In this document: positions 45,199 to 60,100 of the stretch, in pieces
Layout: every line of letters starts with the position of its first letter
Position numbering within the stretch: the first letter of the stretch is position 1
Notes under the pieces: model-generated
The model's database searches: none
What the model was told of the DNA's origin: nothing
The model's input: only the letters and a program-made list of their open reading frames with translations
From: Eumeta japonica
Taxonomy: Eukaryota; Arthropoda; Insecta; Lepidoptera; Psychidae
DNA length: 64,000 nt
Direction of reading: 5' to 3'
NCBI GenBank assembly: GCA_005406025.1
Contig: BGZK01000761.1
Span: 62,001 to 126,000 of the forward strand
Program-made: the position numbers and the translations under genes

Positions 45199-48100
45199 AC
45201 TCATAGAACAATATACATACAGTAACGTATACATATATATCTATCTATACGATATTGTTCTACGAGTTGCTGGTCACTAAAAAGATGTCTAAATATTTAA
45301 AAGATGGTATTCTAAAAAATGTATTCACATAATTATACATCAAAACAAAGAAAAACTTATAAGTTAATCACCTGCGAACTCCCATCGAGCCTCCTCAATA
45401 ACATATCGATGACCCTCACGCCGTCGTATAGGTACTGCATCAAAAACTTGGTGATGGTCTTCATCAGGCCTGTGACGGTGACGCACCGCAGCGACAACTC
45501 CAGGTAAGCCGTGGCCGCTGCCTGCTCCGCCGCCCCGCTCTGCAACGCACCCCCTCTAGTCTACGATCATAGCGCATATTAGAATGGAGATTTCTTCAGG
45601 AAACCTTCACCCATTAAGCCGCTCCAAGCTCGTGATGAATATCTAAGAATGAACCGATGTGACGATGTCGTGACAAACAAAAACTTATGGTAATAATACA
45701 ATAAAAATTAATAGAGTAACTTATGATCAATAACAGTTAATGTATTAGAAATTATAGACAATTTATAATTAACAATAATGAAAATGCAAATTAGTGGACT
45801 TTACAATGAAGTGATTTGTGACATGGTCTCACAGATGTTCCAAAACGTAGTAATTTTTATATAATATTGCTATAAAGAAATTATTGTTTTAAATAGCCTT
45901 TTAAGATATAATTACATAAAAAATTTAATCATATTAAAAATTGTATTTAAAAACCTATTTAGTATAATAAAGATTATTCCATACTCATACAAAAGACAAC
46001 TGTGCAATAAAGCGAAAAGAAATACATTTCATCTGAAATATTTATTTTTGAATCTCTATAAAAACAACATTGCACTTGGATGGTTGAATGTATAGTTAGT
46101 AATTGATGTTATGAAATGACATGATTGTGTGGTACGTACATCAACTAATTATATCAATTCAAAATCGATTAGTCATAACAATAGCCATTTTAATCAAAAC
46201 AATTATTATTAGTAACTACCTTTAGTTGTTCAATATTGAGAAAAATGAAGTAATGTTAAAAAAACTTTACAAAATGTTCACTCTCAATCATGTAGCATCA
46301 AGGAAAACAAATATTAATTTAAATAAAATACTATCCAATATTAAAAATTAACTATACACGAACTGGTACAATATCTAAATAGTATAAAAGTTAGTATTAA
46401 AATATACGTTATTTAAGGATATATGCTTTGTGTTTGTCATTTCCCTGAAGCCACTTCGATCTCCTTAATTCTTACACACAGGTTTCGAGAAATTGTGTAC
46501 CCCAAAGCAACATAAAACACACAAAGTGATATGAAAATTCACTATTTTGTCGTCCCCTTCACCGAGATGTGGTAGTGCTGTAATATAATCTGCAATATAT
46601 TAATTCATAAATATTGTTTAAATTATTAGGCACATTTTAAATAACACTAGTTATATAAATTATTTCACACAATGTCAAATCATAATGCCTTTAAGTCGCA
46701 AAGAAATCAAAATCTGTAGCATGAAATTGTTAAGGAAAATGCATCAGTAGCAAAATGATCACATTCCATGCGAGTCATTCAAAATAGATATTCAATAATA
46801 TCAGTAATTACACAAAAGGACACTATAATAACAATATAAACTGCCTATATTAAATTCTCAAAACTTCATAAGCAAAATTATACTGCTTAATGATTTTTCA
46901 CAAATTCATTAATTTTAGAAAAATCAATTTTATTCTCATCAATTCAAATATTAAAATAACATTAAAAGTTAATAATTGTATTACAATAAAACTTTAATGA
47001 CTTATAAAATCAATGACAAAATATTTAGTGCTTTATTTTTTTTTTATTTGTTCTGATAATTGTTAGGCTTATTTATTGTTTTAAAACTTGTTGAATAATA
47101 AGGGCATACTAAAATTCAATATTTTAAATTATAAGTAATAGAATTCTTTTGATAATCTTGTTCTGAAATATTAACACTGTAATATGTATCATTTTATATC
47201 AACTTAGTCTCCACTAAAATGGTACATAAAATTGAGACATATGGTAATCCAAACATAAAGGCCACACTGAGTAAAAAACTTGCCCACCCCAGATTCTAAA
47301 GCTGAGGTTACCTGTAAAAGTGCAGGTCCCATAACAGGCACTAAGAAACCATGGACAACAAGGTCCAGTAGATGGTTTTTTATAGATGAGTGTGCCACCT
47401 GAAAGAAAAAGACAAATGTAGTTGAATATGACAATTAAATATAATTTGATTTTAATTTAACTGGGGCCCGTATAGTGTAAATTTTCCAAGGATTCATTGT
47501 CAGTGCCAACTTTGTATATAGCAATGGTTATATATAAAAAAAACCATTAACTTTGCCAGCACGAAGGATTATTAACTCAAAAATTTCACCTAATGAATCA
47601 GAACCCAAATTTCATTCAAGCACAATTCTGACTGTCATTCATCTGACAAAATATTTAATGTCCAAAATTATTTATTCGTTTTAGCCACTGGATGTACACT
47701 GCCAGAAATGAACTTCACCCCTAGTCTTTCAATTATTCGACCTAGTGGGAGGTCATCTTATCCTACAACGTCCAGTTCATGATTACCACTCGGGAACTTT
47801 TCCCCCTCGCAGTTATCAGTTTTATCAAGAGATGTAGTTTGCCGATTGCCCTTCCGCTTACTGGTTCTGTGAATCCTGTTGGTTACTCTGGTACTTATGT
47901 GGATTTACTTATTTCAGATTTTAACTCATAAAGAAATCCTAAGCATGGATCTTTCCATCACATTTAAGTGCCTATTAAGTTAATTTATGACTACAAGTAA
48001 TGGACCACATCTAGCATCCATGTCATCACTGCTAATGAAGACTGTTCAAGGACATTCATCTTTAGGCACTGAGGTATACTGGACTTGAAGATACCTCTTA

Positions 48101-51100
48101 ATTTCCTGAAGGCTACCTAACTAAAATGAATTCTATGTGTAATCTCTTCATTGAAGTTGAATCTTCCTAATGGTAAGGTCTACCCCACACATATTCATCA
48201 ACAACTTTGACGGGAGAGTATCTCACTACATATAATTGAATGTCACTGGAGAAAATCTATTATTGAAAATTCAATGTTCTGCATTCAATTAGTATCTGAG
48301 TGAAGACTATGACAGATGTGCAAACAGGTAGGTACTACAATTACCTAAAGAGCATATCATTTTTCCAAACTGTTGCTGGACATTGAATATTAACATTGGA
48401 TTTAATATATAGTACTAGATTGGATATTAAACCATAAATCGGACACAAAAACGTTAATATATACTCAGTTCCAGTAAAATACTATTACCTGTGCGACAGC
48501 ATTGCAGAATTCCAATGAATCTATAAACAATGTAAGCTTATGAACTTGATTGACATCATCAGGGCACAGCCGGTAAATCTTGTCGTTGAGGGTACGTGGG
48601 AGTAACGAATACAAACCACTCAGACCTGAACAGGAAAAAAAATTCCTTTTAGTATATTTAAAAAAACTTTATTATTAAACATCATACATCAAAACATCAA
48701 AAAGTATTTGTATGACACACATTAGACTACAAATTCGAGAACTAAAGTTGTTGGTTCAATCACATACTGAATCACTTTTATTGATAAAGCTTTAGATCCA
48801 TAAACAACAAAAATGTTGGTGTTTGTGTAGTGTTTTTGTCTGTTTCATCATAAAAACTTTGTGTTTGAATTTTTTTATCATATGTACATTGTTATAGACT
48901 GAACTCAATTGAAAAATGATAGATCATAATTTTTTCAGCAATTTATTTTTTAGTATTGTAATTCCTTATGATATTGAAATCAGTCAGTTACTATCAATTC
49001 AATCGAAGATATCTGATTATAATGACTATATGCAGAGAATGTAAAGCCCATTTTCCTGACTTATAATACAACTTTTTATAGTAAAAGTTCTGACATAGTA
49101 TATTTAATTTTTATGCGAAGGATATTGTTAGAAACTGAATTCCCATGCGAAAATTTAGAACTACAAAATCATTCTCTTATAAAAAAATTTCTGTGAATAG
49201 AATTCTCTAAACATAAAGAAGCTGCCCCGCGCACCGGCCTTCACTTCTGTCGGAACTTTTGATCTGTATTTACAATTTATTTTTAAATGGATATATTTTA
49301 TGGGGTGGAATTTTAGAGACAATAAATCTTGTCTATGTCAGACGTGACATATCTACGACTTGCTTATTCCAAACGATTCAATGATTTTCTGGATGGCCAG
49401 TCAGCAGATATAAATAATGAAGAGCGTTGAGTGTTATTTTTGCGATCAGTGCATTCACATGTCAAGTGCAATAACGACAAGCGATCCTTTGGTTCTACAG
49501 TGATTTATAGTGACTGCATTTGTGAATTTTCTACGTGTTTTCTTTCATTTGATCTCCATCTTTGAATAGGGTCATTTCATAACAGTATCACACTAACACA
49601 TTCGATTTTTAAAAGTATTTCATTGCATACCAGTCGCTAAAACAGGACAAGTGTTGCTGACATTTAGCATATAATGCGCAAGCTGATCAGATTTCGCAGA
49701 CATTTTCGCACAAAGCAGAAGTGCATCGCGGGCGGACGCCCCCACTGATCCTTCTCTGTGCACACTCGACAGCAACAGGCGCACGATTATAAATCTGTGA
49801 ATATGGTTATAAGCACTTTATTTTTTCATAAGGCATATTAAAAAAAAAATGTGAAAGTAAACTAACATTTATTAAGAATAATCATTTAGAAATGTTAATG
49901 TATCCGAGGGATATTAAACTATGCAGACCAATCTCACAGAGAACGTCACATAGAAATTTAACTGTTGTTTGTAACTGAGAGTTTTCATGATGCAGAATAA
50001 GACACGAAATGGCCCCTGATGAGCGGCCATAGAGAGTAGAATAGAACGACTGTCCATACTGCATCAAAAGTTATTGATTTAGCAAGCGGCCCTAAACGCC
50101 AGAAAGGTTATATGGCTAATACATTTACCTCGCTTCCGCACAATGGTTAACTCAGGCTTATTCAACTTTCTCAATTTCATTATCATTTCTATATACCTTC
50201 TTTACAACACAATTTTTGATTGTTCATTACCATTGCATATACATACCATTATTTCTGTTCTATATCTGTATTTATTGCAACTTCTGGTGCAGTACCTGAA
50301 GTTGCAATAAACACAGATTTTTTGATTAATTCTATAATCTTTACTGTTAAATAATACTTGTCTTTATGTAATGTTTACCAATGAACAATGAATAAAAAAA
50401 TTTCAGAAATATCAGCTTTTCAACACTAATACATTTATAGTAAAAATAATGTGTTTCATTAAGCAATTTACTGATAAGTTACTAAATTTTATACAATTAT
50501 TAAATGATTCAAACTTCACAACAGAATAATTTTAAAAATTCACAATGCACCACTTGCACCACTTTTCCAATCAAAATCAAAGTTTTTTTACACTTCATAA
50601 ACAAAGAGTTAAATCGCTGTATTCATTAAAATAAAAAAGTCAGAAACAAGTTCCCTGGATTTTCCATATTTACCATTATGACTTAATGGAATAATAATAA
50701 ATACATATACATTGCAGGTTGCATGTGAAAATACTTTATAAAAGCAAAAACTGCAAATGGATGGGCCAATTTGTCAACTCACTCTGACTGTGAACCATTC
50801 TGCATGTGTGCCGTAAGAAAAAACAGGTCTATGAACTTCAAATTTTGCATTAAGGCGACACATAGCTGGTTAAGAACTGTTACTAACTGACCTGGAATAG
50901 AAAAATAAAAATTATTTGAACTCCGATATTCCTGTCATATTTCACTATTTTATATAAAAAAAACTTATGATAAAAGAAAATAACAAATTTCATGTTTTCA
51001 TATATTACATACGTTTTATGTATAAAGGAGAAAAATTAATTTCATATTTTATATGCAAATTCAAGATAATTTTTTGTCATATTTTATTAAATAACTTGTC

Positions 51101-54100
51101 AACATTTTATAGGTAGTGACATAATACCATTGTTGTAGAAATTTTGGGATTTCTGATCAAAAATCTGCAACAAGTAGTTCTGACTGTCCTTTCTTGATGT
51201 TAACCTAACACTACCTATAGAATTCTCAAAAAACCGAAACAGGTGAAAATCAGAGAATTCAGTCAGGGCTGTGTGGTGGACGCATTAGCACTTCCTAACC
51301 AAATTCTCTCAATATTTGCTGCCTGGCTAGAGATGTGTGGTCTGGTATTATTATGGTGAAAAATTACACTCTTTCTGTTGATCAATTCTGGCCATTTTTT
51401 TTTTTACATCATGCTTGAGTCTCATCAGCCGTTGGCAGTAGAGATCCGAATTGATGGTTTTCCCATCCCAGCATTAGCTTATTACGAGTTAATCCGGGTT
51501 TCGCTATAGTCTGTGGAGCTTTCTTACCTTTGGGACATTATCTTTTTCGCATGTTCTTGTTGTAGGTAGTTCATTTTTTATCACCAGTGATCAATCTATT
51601 CAAAAATGGTTCGGTTTCATTATGTTTCAATAAAGAATTACAATTGAATACACAATTTATTAGATTCCTTTCAGTGAGCTTGTGTGAAACCCAAGTATCG
51701 AGTCTTTTTTTGTACATCCAACTTTTCTCAAATGGGTTAAAACTATTTGGTGATCTATCCCCAGCTTTTCAGCTATGTCGTAAGAACTAATATGCCGATC
51801 TTGATATACATTTTCCAAAACAACATTGACTTTATGAGTAACAGGTTGAGCAGAGCAAGGTTCACCTTTGACATCTAAATTTCCGAACTGAAAATGCTTA
51901 TACCACCTTTGTGCTACTCTTACGAACACTGCATTAGGACCATAAACGCCACAATTTTTTTTTGCGGCTTGTCGCAACTTTCCTTTTTTTGTAATAAAAC
52001 TTGAAAAACCATCAAATATCTTCATTAGATTCACTCATTTTGATGGCCAGAAAAACAATAAAAAAATGGAGGGACACCATGTTTTACTTTTTGTTATTTT
52101 TTTTAAATATCATCTATTTAATGATCTCAAAACTAGCCAAATAAAAACAGTACAATCAAAGAGATTTTACTGCAACTTTTACTTGTAGAATACAAAAAAT
52201 CTTTTTCCCTGACCTAATATTTTTAACATGTTATATTTTAAATGAGACATTATACAATGATAGAACATTTGTTATTTTTTGATAATTTTTTTAATGATTT
52301 TAATATTTCCTAGATTAATAGCATTTTAGAGTGGAAGCAAGAAGAGAATAAGCTAAGGTTTAATATGTTTCCATATTTCAAAATTGTCTGTTGTACATAG
52401 AATGTGAAATGTGTAATCACAATTTTTCATCCGGAATATCAATGCCAAAGGACAGAATGTATGATTTCTTGTTTTTTTTCATAATATATATAATTAGTAA
52501 TTAACTTGTCAGGTATCACCGAAAAAAAATGTAATAAAGTTAAAGATAGGGAGAAAATCATGAAAAACAGTAAGGCGTCAGTCTTTCAGAGACTAATTGT
52601 ATGTATAAGGCATTGTCCATTTATCACGTACAGCTCGAATGGAGGGGGGAGGGAGTTTAGAAATAATCACGAAATATCGCAGCTGGTAGGAGTGTAGTGG
52701 GATATGTCATGTATTTATTTTTTGCTGACTAACTGTTGCCCGGAAAGTAATTCCTTCCAAGCTCGGCACACCTGTAAGTCTTTGATTTAAGAATCGCCAA
52801 ATATATATATAAATCATTGCCCTAAATGTTCTGCCTTAAAACATTGCGGTGATATCTGAACTAGGGGATCTGTTATAAAAATCTATTTGCAGAGTATAAG
52901 AAGGGAAAAATCCATTGTGCCTCAAAAAGAATTTGATTTGTGGGTTGAACCGAAATACAAATAAAATTTCCAGTACTAAACATCTGTGTTAACATTCCAG
53001 AAATAAATTAGATTATGCCAGTATGTAAACATAATATTCTGAAATTTTTTAAGATATGTTTGTACCAAAAAATACACATGATTATAGGTCAAAATTGATA
53101 AAAAACCTAACATGATAAATGGACAACCTTAAAGGGCATATCATTTGTATTTTTATATCTACTACTATATACATATTTTTAATATGAAATTAACACAGAC
53201 TTACTTTCTATATTGACTGGTGGTAGTTCATTTCTAAAACCACTCAGCAACTTCAACAAAGGCCTCAGGAATGGTTCAGCTGCTATCACCTGCAATTCAT
53301 TTTAAATTTCAGACATAACTTTTAAATTTAACTGTATGCAAAAAAAAAAGTAATAAGTATGAAAACCAGATAGCAAATAGTTATTTACAAAATAATTGAC
53401 AATAATTGTTTTAAACATTGTTACAAAATTGAATTTTCAACAGAAAAATCAATGCAATTTGTTTTTGGTTAAAATTAAATCCTTAAATTTCAATATTTTT
53501 TTTCTTGTTCTCATTGCTGTGTTAGCATTTTATTTCTGAATTTCACATTTCATGACATTATTAATATGAATCTGTAATCATGATTGTGAAGAAGTATGAA
53601 AGTTACATAGTATTTTCTATAGTTAACAAAATTCAGTCCCATAAGTTCCCTTTGTATGAAACACATACTACAGTAACTCTCTTTGCTTAGGAACACCCTA
53701 TATTGAGCTCTATAACAGAAATTAGTGCTTAAGGAATGATGTTGTATGGAAATGAATCTTAAATGTGTCGAGAAATCAAAGACTTGATCCAAAATTTCTA
53801 TATATTGTTTTAGCATATTTCTAGGATTTGCATAATCTAAATTACCTGAGAACTGTAGTGACTAATAAGACTGCTGAACAACTTGAGTTCTTCCAATCGT
53901 ACAGCATTTTCATACCTGAAAATATAAACCATAGACTATAAATACTGCAAAATATTTATTTAGCAGCATAATTATGACACCAATCTAAAAGGTGATTACA
54001 TTTTATTACGGATCCTAATCCCTAGTATGATTGATGTAATATTTAAGGCTGTGCTGGTGTTATTACATGAATTAAGGAGTCTCTACATTCTCATGATGTA

Positions 54101-57100
54101 ATATATAAAAATCAAATTGTTCTCTATACAATTCAAATGATCTATGAATCTGTCAAAGAATCGATCCCTGGAGCTCAAGGCCTTGAATATCTTTATAACT
54201 GGAAATCGTGCACCAGCTAGCTGAAGTCATGGAGTAGACATGGTACGAGCCGGACAAAACTCGGCTCTGCCGGTCTGGACACAACAGGGGTGCATTTACA
54301 AACGTTGTACATGTGGAATACAAAATTGGTGATCATATACTGGGGGATGTAAAATACACAAAACTAATGACAGTGGCAGAGACACATCAGTTATGTGCGT
54401 TGCCTTCCTTCCTTCTTACCCACAGGCATATTGACCAAGGAGTTTTTATCTTAAGTTAAATTATACTACGCAATCAAATAAGTCTTGGGCAGCATAGCCA
54501 TAGCCATAGGTCACCGACTTTGTTATCGTATCTACAGTCATCAGCAGACCCCTATCCGCCTTGAACCAGCATAGAGAGTGTAAAGCCAAAGTCCCTCAAC
54601 CTAAAATAAAAAGATTGTGAGCGTATGCTCCATCAGTGATTCAATCTGACACAATGACAGAAGTGAATTGTTTTTATTGAAAGGAGCTTAAATATGTACA
54701 TTTTACATTTCAGTACAACTAATAATGATGAATTTTCATGCACAGCGCCATATAAAAATGCGTGAAACCTTTAAAGGACTATGAGATATCGAACCACATT
54801 CATACATTACAGAAGATACAATTTTATTTGACATTGCCTTTAATTTTGTGTATGAAAATTTTGATAAGAAAAGAAAGCAATATTTCTACTGCTTTTATTT
54901 ACTTATATGTAAAAATGCATAATTACATTGTAATGCTTGTTATTGTCATTAGAATTAATGAAAAACATAATTTATGAACACATTGAATTGTTCTAAATAT
55001 TGGAAATATAAAATATCATTTGGACCAAATTGGTGGAGTAAAAAAAAATTATGACATGTTTAAGAGAAATGCCTTAATTATATTATAAAATGACTTTTCC
55101 CAAAAAATTATATTTATTTTTCCTTTTTCGTCAGTATATACTGGCAATTGCGAATTCTGTTTTACGTATTTTTAGACCACATGTCCATAAAGACCCCTTA
55201 AATACAAAAACAATGAACACAACAAAGATGAATTTCTAAAGTAAACAAAGCTATCAGATAATATTGCATCCACTTCTAATCAGTTAATGAAATATTATGC
55301 TGAATTCTTATCTGAATAGGGTTCTTGGTTCAGATAAGCATAAATTTAATACTGTTGTGGGTATTCCATTTAATGAAGTAGCATTATAAAATAAAAATGT
55401 TATTTTATTTACAAGCTAGCAAATATCATTGCTTCACTCATACTATTATAATTGTGTCTTATTTTATGCAATTTTCTATTTCGATTCCCCTTAAAATGAT
55501 TTATCTATATTTGGTTATCATTTATATAACATTGTTTGTTTACTTATTTTTTATAGACCACTACCTGTAGTTTTATTATATTATATATGACTTTTTTTAT
55601 GAAGTTCTACCTTGATACATATATAAAAAATATTAAATAAAACAATGGATCGGCACTGATTTAATTTCATTAATATCATTTTATAATATGCAAGATACCC
55701 TATAGCTTGTTGTATTACTAAGACTGGCCTTTCATTAGTTGGAAATGGACTGCACTTCTTATCTTTAAAATTTAATTAATATTAATTTTGAAATACAAAT
55801 TATATTTTAATTAAGACAATTGATTATATTAAATGATATTCTTCAATCCTTTCAATAGTCTTTGCATAAATAAGTGAAGATCTTGGGGTCTATTTTCAAA
55901 GTCGCAATGTTTATAGAAAGATTTCTTCCTTTTCATAAATTGTATTGATATAAAAAATAAAACAGTTATGGATAGTTGGACATTTTTTTTTTGTTGTGAC
56001 ACATTGTCAAAAACCTAAGGATTCGCCAGTACCATTTGTCCAAATTTATTCAGTAGGTACTTCAAATCAAAGAAAAGGAAAATTTTGAGTTTGTTCTATG
56101 TCTATCCCCTAGATAATGTAACATGATAAATTATATCCTAAGTTAAGCAGTAGATTACTGCTAATACAACAAAATAAGTTTTATTCAAATCGGTCCATTA
56201 GTTTTTGAATGATGCTGAAACAAATAAACAGGCAAATACACAGAAAACATACAGTGAAATAATTTAAAAGCCGTGCTGGGATCTATATTATGTACATACT
56301 ACTTATTCTTTTCAAAAATATTTAATGTACAGATGTAGCTTCCTAACAATTTTATTATATGTATAGATAAATGTGCTGTAGCCCCTCGTCTAAGATCTGA
56401 ATTAGAAGAGACCTTCTCCCATCTGTTTAATGGATGAAAAGTAATTTATATCAAATTTAGTATGTTAAAAAATATATTGCGATTGGGTTATCTAAAAAAT
56501 TCCAGATCAGTCTATAATTAATTGAAAATTTGTAAACACTTTTTTTTTTTAACATTGCATTCATTAGTTTAAAGAACAAATTGGTGTCACACTATCACTA
56601 AATATTGCTTTTTGCTAGTTAATTAAACAGATGTGTGTAAATTAATAATATTGACTTATCTGTTTATATATTGGGACCTTGAATAAGTTCTCGCTGTTTC
56701 TTCAAAGATGGCGGTAGCAATACCCCGTTCGCAGAATTTCGAATGGTAACACACATGCAAGGCAGTAGTATATTTAACCTTAAATTTCAGTGTATGGTAG
56801 TTCATTATAGTGTAAACAAAATAATTTTTGTTAGTTCTGAAAATGTCTACTTTTGTGCCAAATAAAGTGTATTTATGGGGAATTTAATTGCACTACTTTA
56901 TTCAAAAGAAATCTGCAGCTGAAGCACATAGAATTCTTGCCGAGACTTATAGTGACCATGCTTTGTCGGATACATACAGAGACTGGTTTCGACGCTTCAA
57001 AAATAATGAATTTTGAACTTGAGGATAAAGAATGTACTGGCACACCGAAAAAATTTGAAAGCGAAAAGTTGGAGTGATTAGTTTTGATCAATTACTTGAT

Positions 57101-60100
57101 CAAAACTAATGTCAGATGCTAACAGAACTTAGAAAACATTATAAGTAGATGAGTCAACTGTTTCAAAATGTTTAAATTTTTAGGAATGATCTAGAAACAA
57201 AGACATTGGGTACCATGTGAATTGAAGCCGAAGGATGTCAAACGGCATTTTCTCACATGTGAACTACTGATTCAATGGCAGAAAATAAAATAATTTTGCA
57301 CCGCACCGTGACTGGTAATGAAAAGTGGATACACTACGATAATCCAAAGCGTAGAAAATCATAGGGTAAGCCCGGCCATGTATCAACATTGTCTGCAAAA
57401 CCAAATATCCTTGGTTCGAAGCTTCTTCTCTGTATTTGGTGGGATCAGCAGGTTGTAATTTATTATGAGCTGCTCAAACCAAATGAGACTACACTATCGA
57501 CTTCAGATGATGCATTTAAATCGATCCTTAAAAGAAAAACAGCCACTATACAAGCAGAGACACGACAAAGTGATTTTGCAACATGACAATGCCCGGCCTC
57601 ATGTTACAAAATCAGTGAAAAGCTACCTGGAAATTGAAGCATTTCCAGGTAGGTTTTACCCCACCCATCATATTCACCTGACATAGCCCCTTCTGATTTT
57701 CACCTATTCTGTTTGATGGCACATGGCCTAGCTGACCAGCGCTTTTATTCTTATGAAGAAGCTAAAAAATGGATTAATTCTTGGATAACCTCAAAAGACA
57801 TGTCGTTTTTCTGACGCAGAATTCATACACTGCCAGAAAGATAAGAGAAAGTGGTCGCTAGTGATGGGCAATACTTTAAATGAAATGTTTTTATTCCTTA
57901 TAATTTAAATAAAGCTTTTATTTTGTAAAAGAAACAGCGAGAACTTATTCAAGGCCCCGATAGTTACTCCAGGAAAAAAATAGACAATCCAACATTCACA
58001 TATTGTACAGGCTTAATACTTTTAATTGACATAAACTTTTTTTGTTAAAGTAATGAGTGTACTGTTAAAAAAAGTCATTTTCAAATTCTTAATAAATTGT
58101 ATCCTGGCAAGGCATTTTTCAGTCGACCCACTTGTAATATATTTTTTAAACATTCTAAAATTTATATAAAACAAGTTTCATCAATTAAAGAAGACGATTG
58201 AAGGTTGTTTCTATTTCAGATCGTCTATTACTCTCTAAATATCTTTTTGATAAATATACGATATTCTAAAAATGTATATATTTTTTAAGATTTTACATTT
58301 TGGAGGCAAATACTTTTATAAAGTAATTGAATGATATTGAATACATCATGATATCATCTATATCAATTATCAGTCTCAATACATTTTCCTTGACGAAATA
58401 CAAAACATGATGGATACAAAGAAAGTTAAACAAAGAGTTATTAGCTAACGGAAAGTACATGATAATTCTATCATGAAAAAGATAATTTTATATATGTATT
58501 ATTGAATATTAATGTTTAATTGTATGCCTAATCAAAAATTTAACATACATACCATAATTAGTTTTAAAAATATTTAAATCATAAATTTATACCTATTTTC
58601 TAAAAGGGAAAACAAAGAGTAGGTCTCCTCATGCCACACTCTTTACATACACCATACTTCACTCGCATCCATTATACATTTCATACAAATTCATCTATTT
58701 TGGATGTTTAAAATTTGGCTCTTTTTAATATATTATACAACTTTGCTTTGTATAAGATTTTTTCAGTACATCCCTTGCCAACACTTTCATCATAAACATT
58801 CAGTCTACAGTTATCTTTACTCAGTCTAATTTTATTCATTCTTTTCAAACAGCCAAATCATTTTATCGTACCTTGTTCAAACCAGTCCATTCTATGATGT
58901 CACTATTGTAAATCTATCTTTCGAGGACACAGCAAATACTATACAGGGATTTTTGTATTTATACTGTTTTGATTCCACTTTCATGTTTCTTCCGCTATCC
59001 AACATTCACTGCCTAACACAAATATAAACATAAGGGCCAAGACTTCCATGTTATTTTTGGACCTAAAAATAACATAGAAAATTACAAAACAAGATACCTT
59101 CCAGGTCTCAGTGACGATTTTCCCTTAACATTTGTATGGGAATTATTGTTAATAATTTAATTGGGCTTAATTTTCTACCCGATAATTTGAATGGCAAAAT
59201 ATATCAATCTTTTTAAAAAAATGAAGTTTTTGCTTATAATTATATTTAAATAATAGCTATGCCCCTAGAAATAAGGTGGTTTATGTTTTATCAACTCGAT
59301 GGCTATCCTGTATACTTTCATATACGACGTTGGTGCAAAAAAATATTTCAAATGACTGTCTATGCTATCCATACCAGTGCAATAACATACTAGGAACACA
59401 TTCTGGACATGTGTGCTAAATTATTAATAATAAAATAAAATTATTTTACAAACACACAATTAAAATATAAATCTAGAACTATTTGAAGAATTATATCTGC
59501 TGAAGTTATTTAAGAACAGTACATACATATATTGAATAACGAGTCTGATTTGTGATAGGCAGCAAGCAAATTTTTTGGGATACCTATGTATTCAGGACTG
59601 AGATATTGTTACTTAAGGTAATTAAATTTAATTTTAATCAAAACACTTGATATTGTAAAATAGTAAGAATTTTCATAAACTTTTACAACATCTATTATTT
59701 AATACTCACTTTCCGGTACACACAGCCCACTCATATAATTTGTCCAACAAATTTTCACTTAATAAATATTCAAGACACGACACAGGACTTCCTATTTGAG
59801 TGTTGATCTCTCGTGCTCGTGCTTCAAGCACTAAGAGAGTACCCAACTGTTCAAGGTGATTCACCACACCAAGTACATCATCATGGAGATGTTGAGGCTA
59901 TAAATGATTAAGAGATTTATTAATAATACATTGTATATAAAATACATGTTTCTACTATATTTCAGTAGCTATCTTAATACTATTTAACATTAAAAAAAAT
60001 TTCATTTGTAATATTTGCTTTAAGCACTAGTAATAATTATTCATTCTTCTGATACACTAGCATTTGCCGCTAAAGCTCAAACTTTTAAATAAATGATATT

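Noticed and set aside
49882..50067. Minus-strand 61-codon frame near FHIP exon 6
   Set aside because: It lies inside intron 5 and lacks a usable acceptor or donor in the needed phase. The true exons on either side splice in frame without it.
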